Source: Flavobacteriales bacterium
Lineage (GTDB): Bacteria; Bacteroidota; Bacteroidia; Flavobacteriales_D; Crocinitomicaceae
DNA length: 64,000 bases
Assembly (NCBI GenBank): GCA_947491305.1
Contig: CANLIL010000002.1
Span: 1 to 64,000 of the forward strand
Direction: 5' to 3'
Shown here: in pieces, positions 38,664 to 48,273 of the stretch
How positions within the stretch are numbered: the first letter of the stretch is position 1
Layout of the letters: each line of letters starts with the position of its first letter
The notes under the pieces: model-generated
Told to the model about the DNA's origin: nothing
Database searches by the model: none
The model's input: only the letters and a program-made list of their open reading frames with translations
Program-made: the position numbers and the translations under genes

Positions 38664-39086
38664 ATGAAAGGTAGAATTTTATTTGTAATTTTTTCATTTT
38701 TTTTAGTGGCTTGCAATAAAGTCAACAATAATCCTGTGCCAAATTTTCCATTTGACATTTCAATTGACATTAACTTACCAAGTTACAACGGTTTATCTGG
38801 TGTAGGAGGCTGGGCGTATGTTGCTGGTGGTTCTAAAGGAATCATCGTTTACCGTCGTTCAATGGATGAATTTGTAGCTTTTGACAGACATTCACCAGCT
38901 GATGTAAACGGAACGTGTTCACAACCGTTGTATCCTGATTCAGTAAATTTTTTACAATTAAATGATGATTGCAACAATGCGAAATTTTCACTCTATGATG
39001 GCTCTCCAATAAGTGGCAGTGATTTTGGGTTAAGAATGTATCAAACGATGTTCAACGGTTCCAATCAATTAAGAATTTATAATTAG
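38664..39086 (+). CDS. Small lipoprotein with degenerate Rieske-like domain
   Basis: A 140-residue lipoprotein (lipobox LVAC, Cys17) that starts at the base after the ABC-F stop. The layout FVAFDRHSPAD, then C-N-N-A-K-F-S-L-Y-D-G-S-P-I-S-G, then LRMYQT and LRIYN, follows the strand order of Rieske domains. The CxH and CxxH ligands are not present, so it cannot hold a normal Rieske cluster. Two cysteines (in GTCSQP and DDCNNA) remain and could form a disulfide. Function unknown. The fold assignment is by pattern only. Confidence 0.65.
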   Translation: MKGRILFVIFSFFLVACNKVNNNPVPNFPFDISIDINLPSYNGLSGVGGWAYVAGGSKGIIVYRRSMDEFVAFDRHSPADVNGTCSQPLYPDSVNFLQLNDDCNNAKFSLYDGSPISGSDFGLRMYQTMFNGSNQLRIYN

Positions 39087-39096
39087 AACAATTTTA

Positions 39097-39104
39097 TATT
39101 TTTG
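39097..39104 (+). promoter_or_regulatory. -7 promoter element of the ferredoxin gene
   Basis: TATTTTTG matches the Bacteroidota -7 consensus 14 bases before the ferredoxin ATG. No clear -33 element is seen. Confidence 0.45.
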
Positions 39105-39118
39105 TAAAAAAAATAACA

Positions 39119-39439
39119 ATGAGTGAAATTAAAGTCAACATTATCGATCGTGAAGGTATAACACATGAACTAGTTGCACCAACAGACATGAATATGAACA
39201 TCATGGAAGTTTGTAAAGCTTACGACCTTCCAGTTTTGGGAGAATGTGGAGGAATGGCTATGTGCGCAACATGCCAATGCTATTTAGAGTCTGAAACAGA
39301 TTTGCCAGAGCAATCCGATGCAGAGTTAGACATGTTAGACCAAGCCTTTTTTGTGAAAGCAAACAGTCGATTAGGTTGTCAAATACACATTTCAGATGAA
39401 ATTGACGGAATTACATTACGTTTAGCCCCTGAAGCTTAA
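39119..39439 (+). CDS. 2Fe-2S ferredoxin, adrenodoxin type
   Basis: A 106-residue electron carrier. Cluster ligands are Cys43, Cys49 and Cys52 in GECGGMAMCATCQC, and Cys87 in RLGCQIH. The acidic segment PEQSDAELDMLD between them is typical of vertebrate-type/adrenodoxin-like ferredoxins, used in iron-sulfur assembly or by monooxygenases. No partner reductase lies adjacent. Its stop overlaps the stop of the convergent barrel gene by 4 bases. Confidence 0.92.
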   Translation: MSEIKVNIIDREGITHELVAPTDMNMNIMEVCKAYDLPVLGECGGMAMCATCQCYLESETDLPEQSDAELDMLDQAFFVKANSRLGCQIHISDEIDGITLRLAPEA

Positions 39440-40236
39440 AGCGCTAGGGTTAAGCCCATGTGAAATGTAATAAAATTCATATTTCGTTGAAAATTAATTT
39501 CATCCAAGTAATACTCGTAATTTGGTAGTTGATTAAAATTACTTTCTTGATTAGGTGGAGTGAACTTAAGGGTGTATTTAAAACCATAAGTTATCATCAA
39601 GCTTTTTGAAATTGGATTTCTCATTGTTAAATCATATAACAAAACAAATCTGTTAGCACTTGGGATCTTTTTTATTTCTCCAAATGGTAATTCACTACTC
39701 GATACTTGATTATAATGAACGTATTGATTTTGATTAGTGAAATTATTATAATAATTAAATATATAATTCTCATCTTGAATTGAAGACCATTCCATTCCTA
39801 TTCCAAATTGATGACTTAATCCCATTGGTAATAAAGCACTTTCATTTGAGAGTTCAATTTTTGGGATTATAGAGAAGATTGAAACAGATAACATTTCATG
39901 ATCAACATTTGAATAATTTGGTGCAACTTTAGAAAAGTCAGTTCCCAATTCTATCCCAATTCCAAAATTTCGTTTAACAGCAATACCTGCACTAATTCTG
40001 TAGCCATAATTCACCCAATTACTTTTTTCCACCAAATTATGACCATTTGTTCCATAGCTTACAACATCGTTAAATCCTGAGATGTTTAGCATATTGTAAA
40101 TGATTGGTGTAGAAAATAACCCATCTACTTGCAGGTAAAACTTTTTACCATAAAACCCAAAGTTTTTCTTTTGACCAAAACTTAACTGGACAAGTAGCAA
40201 GCTTAAAGCAAGAATACTAATTTTAACAATCTTCAT
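39436..40236 (-). CDS. Outer-membrane beta-barrel protein, unknown function
   Basis: A 266-residue protein with a signal peptide (residues 1-21, cleavage after SFG). The rest alternates hydrophobic and polar residues with many aromatic strand ends (GYRISAGIAVKRNFGIGIEL, VLLYDLTMRNPISKSLMITY), as in small Bacteroidota outer-membrane barrels. I recognise no specific family. It is last in a minus-strand group with the M48 protease, nadE and another barrel gene. Confidence 0.7.
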   Translation of the reverse strand: MKIVKISILALSLLLVQLSFGQKKNFGFYGKKFYLQVDGLFSTPIIYNMLNISGFNDVVSYGTNGHNLVEKSNWVNYGYRISAGIAVKRNFGIGIELGTDFSKVAPNYSNVDHEMLSVSIFSIIPKIELSNESALLPMGLSHQFGIGMEWSSIQDENYIFNYYNNFTNQNQYVHYNQVSSSELPFGEIKKIPSANRFVLLYDLTMRNPISKSLMITYGFKYTLKFTPPNQESNFNQLPNYEYYLDEINFQRNMNFITFHMGLTLAL

Positions 40237-40237
40237 T

Positions 40238-42439
40238 TTATTTCTTTTTTATAGAATTAAAGAAATGATACATATGAGCACCAATTTTTAATTTTGTTGG
40301 TTTTTCTTTTGTGTAGAAACTTAAATCACGTTCAATTTTACTGGTTTCTAAATCTAAAATGATGATATCAACATCTGTAAACTGGCTGTTAAACAATACC
40401 ATTGGCATATAAACCATCGATATAGGTAAGAAAATTGCACTTGTCATTACCATCGAAGGGTTAAAATCTATTATTACTTGATTCTGAACAAGTGTATACA
40501 TCACTTTTGCTGTTCCATAATTTTCTTTTAGTGTGTTTAATAACTGGTAATCTACAGTTAAGATATTGTCATTATCAACATCCGTCATTTGATCCAAGTA
40601 ATTCATTAATAAAGAACGCTCATTAAAAATTTGTGTTCCAGTTTTTTTAATTGAAGTGCGATCGATTAAATATGTTTTGATATTTAAATCACTGCTTACT
40701 TCTTGAATGGTATTTGACAATTCAATTTGATAATTTTCTGATAAAGTAGGATCAATACCATTCGGTCCTTTCATTTGAACTATAGGCTCAACAATGATTA
40801 ATTCATTGATATCAACAGTTTTCTTTTTACTAGCTAACCATTTCTTTTTTTCTGCTTTACTCAATTTTGTATAAGCAGCAGCATCTTTTTCTTTTTCTTT
40901 AAAAGTTTCCAATTCCAGATTAAAAGGATCTAGAAAATCTTTGTTTTGTATAACGTCACTTAAACCGTACAAATAGAATTTTGTAGAATCAAAATTTTGA
41001 TCGTTATCTATGTTCTTTTTGTTTTTTATTTTGTCGTATTTAGACTTCGTTTTTGTTTCTTCAACTTTTTCTATAGGTTTTGCATTTTTGATTGAGTCAG
41101 TATATTGAATGAAATTCAAACTCGCTTCATTAAATGTTTTCTTAGAATAGGTTTCTAATTTAAAGCTTTTAGAATTACTAATTTGTTTAATAAGATTGGC
41201 GTAAACTTTTGATATTTCTTCGTCATTAGGATACATTTTTTTTAAATCATAAATCTGACGAATCGCTAATGTGGTCAATCCTTCTTTGGTTAATTTTCGG
41301 ATTAAGAAGTGTAACTGAGCAGATTCACCTTCTAATTCCTTTGATTTTTTAGTTGTTTTATCGCCTTTGTTTTCTGCTTTGTAAATGGCAAGGTTTAGCC
41401 ACAATTGAGCTTTCATTCTTTTCAGATAGGCTGAATTAGGATTTTCTTTCTCTAAAATGAATAAGGAATACAACGCATCTGTAAAATTTTGTTCTAATAC
41501 ATCTGTTCTTAATGATTCAAAACGCGCAATTTTACGCATGTATTCAAAGCTAGTTTGTCCTAAAAAAGACGCTGTTTTCCCCCATCCAGAAAGCGATTTC
41601 ACTAAATCTTCAGCAGCTTCTTTTCTTTTTTTTATGTTAGGGTGAGAACTTTCAGAGTCATCATAATCTTCAATCGCTTTTATTGGGTATTGTTTATCTG
41701 AAAATAAAGAATTAGGAATAAATAATTTGTTGGTATTAAAATAATCTTTTGGAAATTCAACTTCATCAAAAGGTAAATATGAATACATTAACACATCAAA
41801 AGTAGGTAGCACTTCGTTGATAGAGTATCCAGCATTTTTGTACATTATTATGCCCAAACTATCTGCATTTAGTTCTTTTTCTTTCGAATATTGGCTCAGT
41901 TCTTCGATGGTTCGATAGGTTCGACGGTTTTTAATTTTATCCTTGTATCCTTCTAGCACATGTTTTTCTGTAAAATGTGAAATCTCATGCGCCAAAACCA
42001 TTGCAAGCTGCGCTTCATTTGCTAATTGAGCGATTAAACCTGTGGTAACAAAAACAATCCCTTGATCCGTACTAAAAGCATTTGTTGAGTTAGATTTAAT
42101 CGTGTAAAAACGAAGTTTAGCAAAGGTTTCAGGCTCGTCTTTCAATAATTTAGCCGCAATTTGACTAACATAATCTGAAATTTCATCACCATAAACAACA
42201 TATCCAGAATGTAAAATATTATCAATTGAATAATGGATTCCTTCAAGAAACATATTTTTTTGAGCAGAACTTAATCCTTTAATTGGATTTTTTGCATTTG
42301 AAGCTACTTTAAGGAAAGTATATTCCTTGAAATCTTCAGGTATATCTCCTTTTGCTTGTAATGTTTTGTAATTATTGAAATCAACTTGCGCATAGCTGTT
42401 GATGAACATTAACAACAATAAAAATGGTAAAAAACGCAT
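40238..42439 (-). CDS. Secreted M48-family zinc metallopeptidase with long C-terminal extension
   Basis: A 733-residue protein with a signal peptide (residues 1-17). The catalytic motif HEISH (His151, Glu152, His155) and the downstream Glu189 in EKELNADSLG are the zinc ligands of M48 peptidases related to BepA/YcaL, which act on outer-membrane proteins in the periplasm. After the peptidase domain come about 500 residues with helical, TPR-like and Lys-rich stretches that I cannot assign. The ATG at 42439 avoids the overlap with nadE that an upstream codon at 42466 would cause. It follows nadE by 5 bases. Confidence 0.85.
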   Translation of the reverse strand: MRFLPFLLLLMFINSYAQVDFNNYKTLQAKGDIPEDFKEYTFLKVASNAKNPIKGLSSAQKNMFLEGIHYSIDNILHSGYVVYGDEISDYVSQIAAKLLKDEPETFAKLRFYTIKSNSTNAFSTDQGIVFVTTGLIAQLANEAQLAMVLAHEISHFTEKHVLEGYKDKIKNRRTYRTIEELSQYSKEKELNADSLGIIMYKNAGYSINEVLPTFDVLMYSYLPFDEVEFPKDYFNTNKLFIPNSLFSDKQYPIKAIEDYDDSESSHPNIKKRKEAAEDLVKSLSGWGKTASFLGQTSFEYMRKIARFESLRTDVLEQNFTDALYSLFILEKENPNSAYLKRMKAQLWLNLAIYKAENKGDKTTKKSKELEGESAQLHFLIRKLTKEGLTTLAIRQIYDLKKMYPNDEEISKVYANLIKQISNSKSFKLETYSKKTFNEASLNFIQYTDSIKNAKPIEKVEETKTKSKYDKIKNKKNIDNDQNFDSTKFYLYGLSDVIQNKDFLDPFNLELETFKEKEKDAAAYTKLSKAEKKKWLASKKKTVDINELIIVEPIVQMKGPNGIDPTLSENYQIELSNTIQEVSSDLNIKTYLIDRTSIKKTGTQIFNERSLLMNYLDQMTDVDNDNILTVDYQLLNTLKENYGTAKVMYTLVQNQVIIDFNPSMVMTSAIFLPISMVYMPMVLFNSQFTDVDIIILDLETSKIERDLSFYTKEKPTKLKIGAHMYHFFNSIKKK

Positions 42440-42444
42440 ATTTT

Positions 42445-43209
42445 TTAGTTTTTTGGGAGAATACAAACAGGTATTGGCTCCATTTTGTGTTTATTTTGTT
42501 GGTTGAATTTTCTGTAAATCTGAAGAACTTCTTTTTCGCGGTCAGTCAAATTGGTTCCATCACCAACAAATTCCATTGCCCATTCTAATTCTGGATAGGT
42601 AGCGCCTAATTGATCTTCATCCGTTCTGTCATCGCCCCATAAACCATCAGTTGGTTGAGCTATTTGAATGGATTCAATCACATTTAATTCGTAGGCAAGA
42701 TTTCTAACAGCTGTTTTCGTTAAATCAGCGATTGGACTAATATCAACGCCACCATCACCATATTTTGTAAAAAATCCAACGCCGAAATCTTCAATTTTAT
42801 TTCCTGTTCCCGTAACCAAAACGCCGTATTGTTGCGCAATCGCATACAAGGTTGTCATTCTCAGACGAGCACGTGTATTTGCCATGCTTAATTGATTTGA
42901 AACAACTTGGTTAGGGAAATTTGCTTCCATCGATTCAAAGATGGGTGTTAAATCCACTTCGATACTACTACAATTTTCAAATCGACTAAGTAAATCTTCA
43001 ATGTGTTCTGTGCCGCGTTCATACTCAGATTTTGATTGACGAATGGGCATGTTTACTAAAATTGTTTTTTTTCCTGTTAAAGCGCACAATATTGAAGTTA
43101 CTGCCGAATCAATTCCACCAGAAATCCCTACAATAAAACCATTCATGCTTGATTTTTCGCAGTATTCATTGAGCCAATTACTGATGTATTTTTGAATTCC
43201 GACTGACAT
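42445..43209 (-). CDS. nadE: Ammonia-dependent NAD synthetase
   Basis: A 254-residue NAD synthetase, which amidates deamido-NAD in the last step of NAD synthesis. The ATP pyrophosphatase loop is GISGGIDSAV. Other motifs are RARLRMTTLYAIAQ, GTGNKIEDFGVGFFTKYGDGGVD and PTDGLWGDDRTDE. There is no glutaminase domain, so it uses ammonia directly. It lies next to gldB on the opposite strand, a neighbourhood I recall for gldB in other Flavobacteriia. Confidence 0.95.
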   Translation of the reverse strand: MSVGIQKYISNWLNEYCEKSSMNGFIVGISGGIDSAVTSILCALTGKKTILVNMPIRQSKSEYERGTEHIEDLLSRFENCSSIEVDLTPIFESMEANFPNQVVSNQLSMANTRARLRMTTLYAIAQQYGVLVTGTGNKIEDFGVGFFTKYGDGGVDISPIADLTKTAVRNLAYELNVIESIQIAQPTDGLWGDDRTDEDQLGATYPELEWAMEFVGDGTNLTDREKEVLQIYRKFNQQNKHKMEPIPVCILPKN

Positions 43210-43212
43210 AAT

Positions 43213-43998
43213 TTAAAATAAAACGGCCAATTTGAAATTCAATTGATTTTGATTTGCGCTGTTACTGAAAAAACCACTTGCATCTTGAAGTGATAAGTTA
43301 TCATTATCAAATGTATAATGAATAGGTGTAAAACCATAGTAATATCCAACCTCACCACTAAGTACTGTTGAACCAATAAAATTCCATTCAGCACCAAGAG
43401 ACAAACCAATAAAACCTTTGTAAAATAATAAATCGCTCGGTGAATGCATGTTCGTATTTTGAGCCAATGTAGATGGATCGATCAATATAGGATTAATAAA
43501 CCCTTCATCATTCATTTTATTACTTAAACAGAAACTGTTTTTTAAACCAAATTTACCGAAATAGCGAAAATAACCAATGTAACTTGTTCTAAATTGTATC
43601 ATTGTTGGTATCGTTAGATAGATTGTATTGTGTTGCCTGTGTTTTAATAAAAACAAATCACTTCCGGACACATCATCGCTTCTACCTAAAATCTCAGAAT
43701 CATTATAATAATACCACGCATTTTGACCTTCAACTATGTTATATGAAAACTTAGAAAAATCAAATTCTAAACCAGTAGAAAAAGCAAATGCATCGGATAA
43801 ACCATAATTCATGTCAACGCCAATCGTAAAATCACCACCAACGCCATCTTGTTCAAAGCGTTTTGTATTCATTTGTTGGAAGTTTACGGAGGTACCAAAA
43901 ACGATTCCTGCTTGAACCTTTTTTTTAGCAGCTTCTTGTCCAAAAGCATTGAATAAATTGCAGGATAGATAAACTATAATTAACCAAATTGATTTCAT
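43213..43998 (-). CDS. PorT-like outer-membrane beta-barrel protein
   Basis: A 261-residue protein with a signal peptide (residues 1-20, cleavage after AFG). It has barrel-like alternation and glycine/aromatic strand pairs (AGIVFGTSVNFQQM, AFSTGLEFDFSKFSY, LSGEVGYYYGF) and ends in the hydrophobic strand LNFKLAVLF. The outer_membrane_beta-barrel (PorT-like) type is a fair guess, but no specific role is shown. It is the first gene of the minus-strand group and divergent from gldB. Confidence 0.7.
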   Translation of the reverse strand: MKSIWLIIVYLSCNLFNAFGQEAAKKKVQAGIVFGTSVNFQQMNTKRFEQDGVGGDFTIGVDMNYGLSDAFAFSTGLEFDFSKFSYNIVEGQNAWYYYNDSEILGRSDDVSGSDLFLLKHRQHNTIYLTIPTMIQFRTSYIGYFRYFGKFGLKNSFCLSNKMNDEGFINPILIDPSTLAQNTNMHSPSDLLFYKGFIGLSLGAEWNFIGSTVLSGEVGYYYGFTPIHYTFDNDNLSLQDASGFFSNSANQNQLNFKLAVLF

Positions 43999-44124
43999 AA
44001 AACAGCATTTTAAAGTGTTACAATATTACTTATTTTCAATCCAAAATGAAAATTAAATCTTATATTTTTAAGTGATGAATCAAAAGAATTAAAAATAAGC
44101 GAATATGTAAACTAACTTTTTATG

Positions 44125-44132
44125 TATTTTTG
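44125..44132 (+). promoter_or_regulatory. -7 promoter element of gldB-gldC
   Basis: TATTTTTG matches the -7 consensus 16 bases before the gldB ATG at 44149. It overlaps an in-frame ATG at 44122, which rules that codon out as the start. Confidence 0.5.
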
Positions 44133-44148
44133 CTCAAAAAACCTGAAT

Positions 44149-45150
44149 ATGCTTAGAATTTTAGCAGTTTTTTGTTGCTTATTTTTGATGGCATCTTGCG
44201 TTACTAATTCGTTGGATGTAGCTGTGGATGATCAAAGTGTTTCGATTGATTTTATACAATTGGATTCGTTAATGTTTCATGCTAATTCTGAGGATCGATT
44301 AGCACTTCACCAATCTATGCAAACTCAAATTCCACATCTTTATGAATACAATTTAGCGTATTGTTTAAAGTTTAAAGGAATGCAAGATTCTGTTTTCACG
44401 ACCAGTATCCAGCAATTTTATTCCGATCCGTACATTAACAAATTAGAACAACGATTATCAAAGCAATTCGGAAATACACAAGATTTTAAAGAAGAGATAA
44501 TTGATGGGTTTAAACATTTGAAGTATCATTTTCCAAATGGAAAGATTCCTTCAGCCGTTGTTTTTATGAATTCCTTATTTACAGCAAATGCTTTTTGTAC
44601 GGAAACAGAAATTGGTATTGGATTGGAACGTTATTTACCTATGAAAACAGATGTCATCCAACAATTACCACCGGATCAATTTTACAATTGGATAAAAGAA
44701 GGATTTGATGAGCGCTATATAGTGAGAGATGCACTTTGTTCTTGGGTAATGACGCATTATGTTGACGAGGAAAAAGGAAATTTAATCGAGAATTGTATTT
44801 ATTGGGGCAAGATTTTATACCTTACAAAAGCGGCCTTACCTGAAGTGACTGATGCTACAATTCTTCGCTATTCTGAAAAAGATTTCAACTGGGCTTTAGA
44901 GAATGAATCGCAACTTTGGAATTATTTGGTAAAAGATAAAGTGCTGTTTAAGATTGATGAGCGAATGATTCGTAATTTAATTGCTGAAGGACCTTTTTCG
45001 GTAGGTTTTCCTGAAGAAGGTCCGGATCGATTGGGCCAGTTTTTAGGGTACCGAATTGTCCAAAAATACATGGAAATTGAACAGATTACTGTTAAAGAGT
45101 TACTTGATAAATCATATACCGATATATTGGTTGAATACGAAATAGATTAA
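44149..45150 (+). CDS. gldB: Gliding motility lipoprotein GldB
   Basis: A 333-residue lipoprotein (lipobox MASC, Cys17). The family pattern is clear in IDFIQLDSLMF, NLAYCLKFKGMQDSVF, FKHLKYHFPNGKIPS, GIGLERYLP and the C-terminal DRLGQFLGYRIVQKYM. GldB is required for gliding in Flavobacterium, probably at the outer membrane. Its biochemical role is not established. It is followed 3 bases later by gldC. Confidence 0.95.
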   Translation: MLRILAVFCCLFLMASCVTNSLDVAVDDQSVSIDFIQLDSLMFHANSEDRLALHQSMQTQIPHLYEYNLAYCLKFKGMQDSVFTTSIQQFYSDPYINKLEQRLSKQFGNTQDFKEEIIDGFKHLKYHFPNGKIPSAVVFMNSLFTANAFCTETEIGIGLERYLPMKTDVIQQLPPDQFYNWIKEGFDERYIVRDALCSWVMTHYVDEEKGNLIENCIYWGKILYLTKAALPEVTDATILRYSEKDFNWALENESQLWNYLVKDKVLFKIDERMIRNLIAEGPFSVGFPEEGPDRLGQFLGYRIVQKYMEIEQITVKELLDKSYTDILVEYEID

Positions 45151-45153
45151 AAA

Positions 45154-45504
45154 ATGGAAAATAAAATAACGAAATCTTCTGAAATTAAAATTCAAGTTGG
45201 ACTGAATGAAAATAACTTGCCAATTTCAATGAAATGGAGTGCGCAAGATGGAAATATTGAAAACGCTTCAGCTAAAGCATTTATGTTGTCGCTTTGGGAT
45301 GAAAAAGATAACAATACGATGAAAATCGACTTGTGGACAAAAGATATGTCAGTGGAAGAAATGAAACAATTTTTTCACCAAACCTTATTGACCATGGCGG
45401 ATACCTTTGAAAAAGCTACTGGTGAGCATTTGATTTGTGAAGATTTGCGTGATTATTGTTATCATTTTGCTGAAAAAATGCAAGTATTACCAGCCAAAGA
45501 CTAA
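45154..45504 (+). CDS. gldC: Gliding motility protein GldC
   Basis: A 116-residue soluble protein with no signal peptide, beginning NKITKSSEIKIQVGLNENNLP and containing SMKWSAQDG, DLWTKDMSVEEMKQFF and HLICEDLRDYCYHFAEKM. This is the GldC family, always found beside gldB; in Flavobacterium its loss reduces but does not abolish gliding. It sits between gldB and the DUF2797 gene, whose ATG overlaps the gldC stop by one base (TAATG). Confidence 0.93.
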   Translation: MENKITKSSEIKIQVGLNENNLPISMKWSAQDGNIENASAKAFMLSLWDEKDNNTMKIDLWTKDMSVEEMKQFFHQTLLTMADTFEKATGEHLICEDLRDYCYHFAEKMQVLPAKD

Positions 45505-46295
45505 TGTTTACGGGTGCGTTATCAAAAATGAAGGTTGAATTGCATGATGAAGTGCACTATACGCTTCGCTTATCTTCTGATTTATGTGTGAATGATTTTA
45601 TTGGCTCATCCATTGTTATAGAATGGAGCGGGAAAATAACCTGTTCTTCTTGCGGAAAAAATACCAAGAAATCTTTTGGAGATGGATTTTGTTACCCATG
45701 TTTTATTTCGGCACCTGAAGCTACTGAATGCACCATTCGACCTGAATTGTGCCGAGCGCACCTAGGAGAAGGCAGAGATCCAGAATGGGAAAACACCCAT
45801 CACAATGTTCCACATTTTGTTTATTTAGCAGCTTCTGATACCGTAAAAGTTGGAGTTACAAGAGCTGGTCAAATTCCAACAAGATGGATCGATCAAGGAG
45901 CAAAATCAGGTATTCGTTTAGCTGAAACACCAAATCGTTATGAAGCTGGAAGATTAGAAGTGGCATTAAAAGCGTTTTTTACTGACAAAACCAATTGGCA
46001 ACGAATGTTGAAAAATGAACTAGATTCGTCCATTGATTTGGTGGAAGAAAAATGGCATTTACACGATCAATTACCCTCAGATTTGACCGAGTTTTTCACG
46101 GAAGATGATGAAGTAATTGAGATTAATTATCCTGTTTTGAATTATCCTGAAAAAGTAAAGAGTCTTGGATTTGATAAAACACCGCGTATTGAAGGGCGCT
46201 TAACAGGAATTAAAGGTCAATATCTAATTTTTGAAAATGGTGAAGTGTTAAATATTAGAAAACATACAGGATATGTTGTAACTATTGAGATTTAA
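45504..46295 (+). CDS. DUF2797 protein with zinc-binding cysteines
   Basis: A 263-residue member of the DUF2797 family. Two Cys pairs (CSSCGKNTKK and FCYPCF) near residues 50-75 probably bind zinc, and a further C-x-H cluster follows (ECTIRPELCRAH). The central segment HFVYLAASDTVKVGVTRAGQIPTRW resembles the start of a GIY-YIG/T5orf172 nuclease-like fold, but no function is established. The one-base overlap with gldC shows close coupling to the gliding genes. Confidence 0.85.
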   Translation: MFTGALSKMKVELHDEVHYTLRLSSDLCVNDFIGSSIVIEWSGKITCSSCGKNTKKSFGDGFCYPCFISAPEATECTIRPELCRAHLGEGRDPEWENTHHNVPHFVYLAASDTVKVGVTRAGQIPTRWIDQGAKSGIRLAETPNRYEAGRLEVALKAFFTDKTNWQRMLKNELDSSIDLVEEKWHLHDQLPSDLTEFFTEDDEVIEINYPVLNYPEKVKSLGFDKTPRIEGRLTGIKGQYLIFENGEVLNIRKHTGYVVTIEI

Positions 46296-46300
46296 TTTAA

Positions 46301-46969
46301 ATGGGAAAAGATAAAATACGTCGTTTTGCCGCGATAAAAACATATGAAAATGTATTTGAACCTACCATTGGTGAAGAATATGAAATGAAAGGAAAATGGC
46401 ATGCAGAATACTTTAAAAATGATCATCCAATTGTGTTGGAATTAGGTTGTGGTAAAGGAGAATATTCTGTTGGCTTAGCAAAACATTTCCCCAACAAAAA
46501 TTTCATTGGAGTTGATATAAAAGGAGCTAGAATGTTTATTGGAGCAACTGAGGCAATTGAACAAAAGTTAGATAATGTTGCGTTTTTAAGAACAAAAATT
46601 GACTTTATTACGGATTGTTTTGAAAAAAACGAAGTAGATGAGATTTGGTTAACATTTTCTGATCCACAACCAAATAAACCAAACAAACGACTTTCATCTG
46701 CGCCATTTGTTGCTCGGTACCGTAATTTGTTAAAAAAAGGAGGAATTGTTCACATGAAAACAGATTCTGACTTACTTTTTGAATACACTGTTGAAGAAAT
46801 AAAAACTAACAATTACGAGTTATTAGAATTAACCTGGGATTTATATGGTGAATTACCAGAGAACATTGATCCTCAAACGCGTGAAATTTTTCACATTAAA
46901 ACACATTACGAAAAATTATTCACTGCAAAAGGGAGCGTGATAAAATATTGTAAGTATAAAATACATTAA
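46301..46969 (+). CDS. trmB: tRNA (guanine-N7)-methyltransferase
   Basis: A 222-residue SAM-dependent enzyme that forms m7G46 in tRNA. SAM-binding motif I is VLELGCGKGEYSV, motif IV/V is IWLTFSDPQPNKPNKRLSS, and the acceptor region GGIVHMKTDSDLLF is intact. It is the last gene of the gldB-gldC-DUF2797 run and is followed by a strong hairpin terminator shared with clpX. Confidence 0.96.
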   Translation: MGKDKIRRFAAIKTYENVFEPTIGEEYEMKGKWHAEYFKNDHPIVLELGCGKGEYSVGLAKHFPNKNFIGVDIKGARMFIGATEAIEQKLDNVAFLRTKIDFITDCFEKNEVDEIWLTFSDPQPNKPNKRLSSAPFVARYRNLLKKGGIVHMKTDSDLLFEYTVEEIKTNNYELLELTWDLYGELPENIDPQTREIFHIKTHYEKLFTAKGSVIKYCKYKIH

Positions 46970-46971
46970 AT

Positions 46972-46998
46972 AAAAAAGGAGCAACGTGCTCCTTTTTT
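46972..46998. terminator. Bidirectional terminator between trmB and clpX
   Basis: AAAAAAGGAGCA pairs with TGCTCCTTTTTT over a 3-base loop. It serves both convergent genes. Confidence 0.9.
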
Positions 46999-47022
46999 AT
47001 TTTGAATCTTAGTTGTATCAAT

Positions 47023-48255
47023 TTATGCAACTCTTAACGTTGCCATTTTCGATTTTTCAAATTGTTTTTCAGCATACGCTAACGTCACTTTGAATGCTAT
47101 CTCGCTTTTAGAAGGCATTTCATACATGGCATCCGTTAATATTGCTTCACAAATCGAACGTAAACCTCTCGCTCCTAATTTAAATTCAATGGCTTTTGTT
47201 ACAATGAAATCTAAAACTGCAGCATCAAATTTTAATTGAACACCATCAATTTCAAATAATTTTGAATATTGTTTTACCAATGCATTTTTAGGCTCTGTTA
47301 AAATGCGTTTTAAGCTAGCAGCATCTAACGGTTCAAGATACGTTAAAACAGGAAATCTTCCAATCAATTCAGGAATTAAACCAAATGTTTTTACATCCGT
47401 TGGATTGATATATTTCAACAAGCTTTCACTATCGATTCGTTCAACTTCAGATGACGTAAAACCAATTGTTTGGCGATTCACTCTATTAGCGATAATTCGT
47501 TCAATTCCATCAAATGCACCGCCGCAAATAAATAAGATGTTTTTGGTGTTGATTTGAATCATTTTTTGTTCGGGGTGCTTTCTTCCTCCTTGAGGCGGAA
47601 CATTCACACTTGCGCCTTCTAATAACTTCAATAAAGCTTGTTGAACACCTTCTCCAGAAACATCTCTTGTAATAGAAGGATTGTCGCTTTTACGAGCTAT
47701 TTTATCTATTTCATCTATAAATACAATTCCATGTTCGGCTGCATCAACATTGTAATCAGCGGCTTGTAGCAAACGTGATAAAATGCTTTCAACATCTTCT
47801 CCCACGTAACCTGCTTCTGTTAAAACAGTTGCATCTGCAATACAGAACGGAACATTCAATAATTTCGCAATTGTTTTAGCTAAAAGTGTCTTACCAGTTC
47901 CAGTTCTACCAACCAAAATAACATTTGATTTTTCAATCTCAATATCATCTTTTGTAACCGGTTGATTCAAACGTTTATAATGATTGTAAACACCTACAGA
48001 AAGCACTTTTTTAGCGTCGTCTTGACCTATTACATACTCATCTAATTTTTCTTTTATTTGAGCAGGTTTAAGGACCGTGACTTTTGAAGCAGATTTGTCT
48101 TTATTTTTAGAAGTATTTACGTCTTCTTCTTTGATAATAGTGTGCGCTTGTTCAATACAATTTTCACAGATATGTCCGGAAACACCAGCAATTAAAATAC
48201 CAACTTCTTCTCTGGATCTTCCACAAAATGAACAACCACTTTCTTTTTTTGCCAT
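47023..48255 (-). CDS. clpX: ClpX ATPase, unfoldase of the ClpXP protease
   Basis: A 410-residue AAA+ unfoldase. The N-terminal zinc finger has Cys8, Cys11, Cys30 and Cys33. Walker A is GRTGTGKT, pore loop GYVGEDVE, Walker [11 protein letters not shown], and sensor/arginine motifs follow in the large domain (LIGRFPV). A IGF-type ClpP-contact loop is visible (RQTIGFTS). It feeds substrates to ClpP, encoded just upstream on the same strand. Confidence 0.98.
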   Translation of the reverse strand: MAKKESGCSFCGRSREEVGILIAGVSGHICENCIEQAHTIIKEEDVNTSKNKDKSASKVTVLKPAQIKEKLDEYVIGQDDAKKVLSVGVYNHYKRLNQPVTKDDIEIEKSNVILVGRTGTGKTLLAKTIAKLLNVPFCIADATVLTEAGYVGEDVESILSRLLQAADYNVDAAEHGIVFIDEIDKIARKSDNPSITRDVSGEGVQQALLKLLEGASVNVPPQGGRKHPEQKMIQINTKNILFICGGAFDGIERIIANRVNRQTIGFTSSEVERIDSESLLKYINPTDVKTFGLIPELIGRFPVLTYLEPLDAASLKRILTEPKNALVKQYSKLFEIDGVQLKFDAAVLDFIVTKAIEFKLGARGLRSICEAILTDAMYEMPSKSEIAFKVTLAYAEKQFEKSKMATLRVA

Positions 48256-48273
48256 AGCTTTTAGAAAAAAAAG

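Noticed and set aside
44122-44148. gldB starting at ATG 44122
   Set aside because: It overlaps a -7 element and would put nine residues before an otherwise perfect lipoprotein signal peptide.
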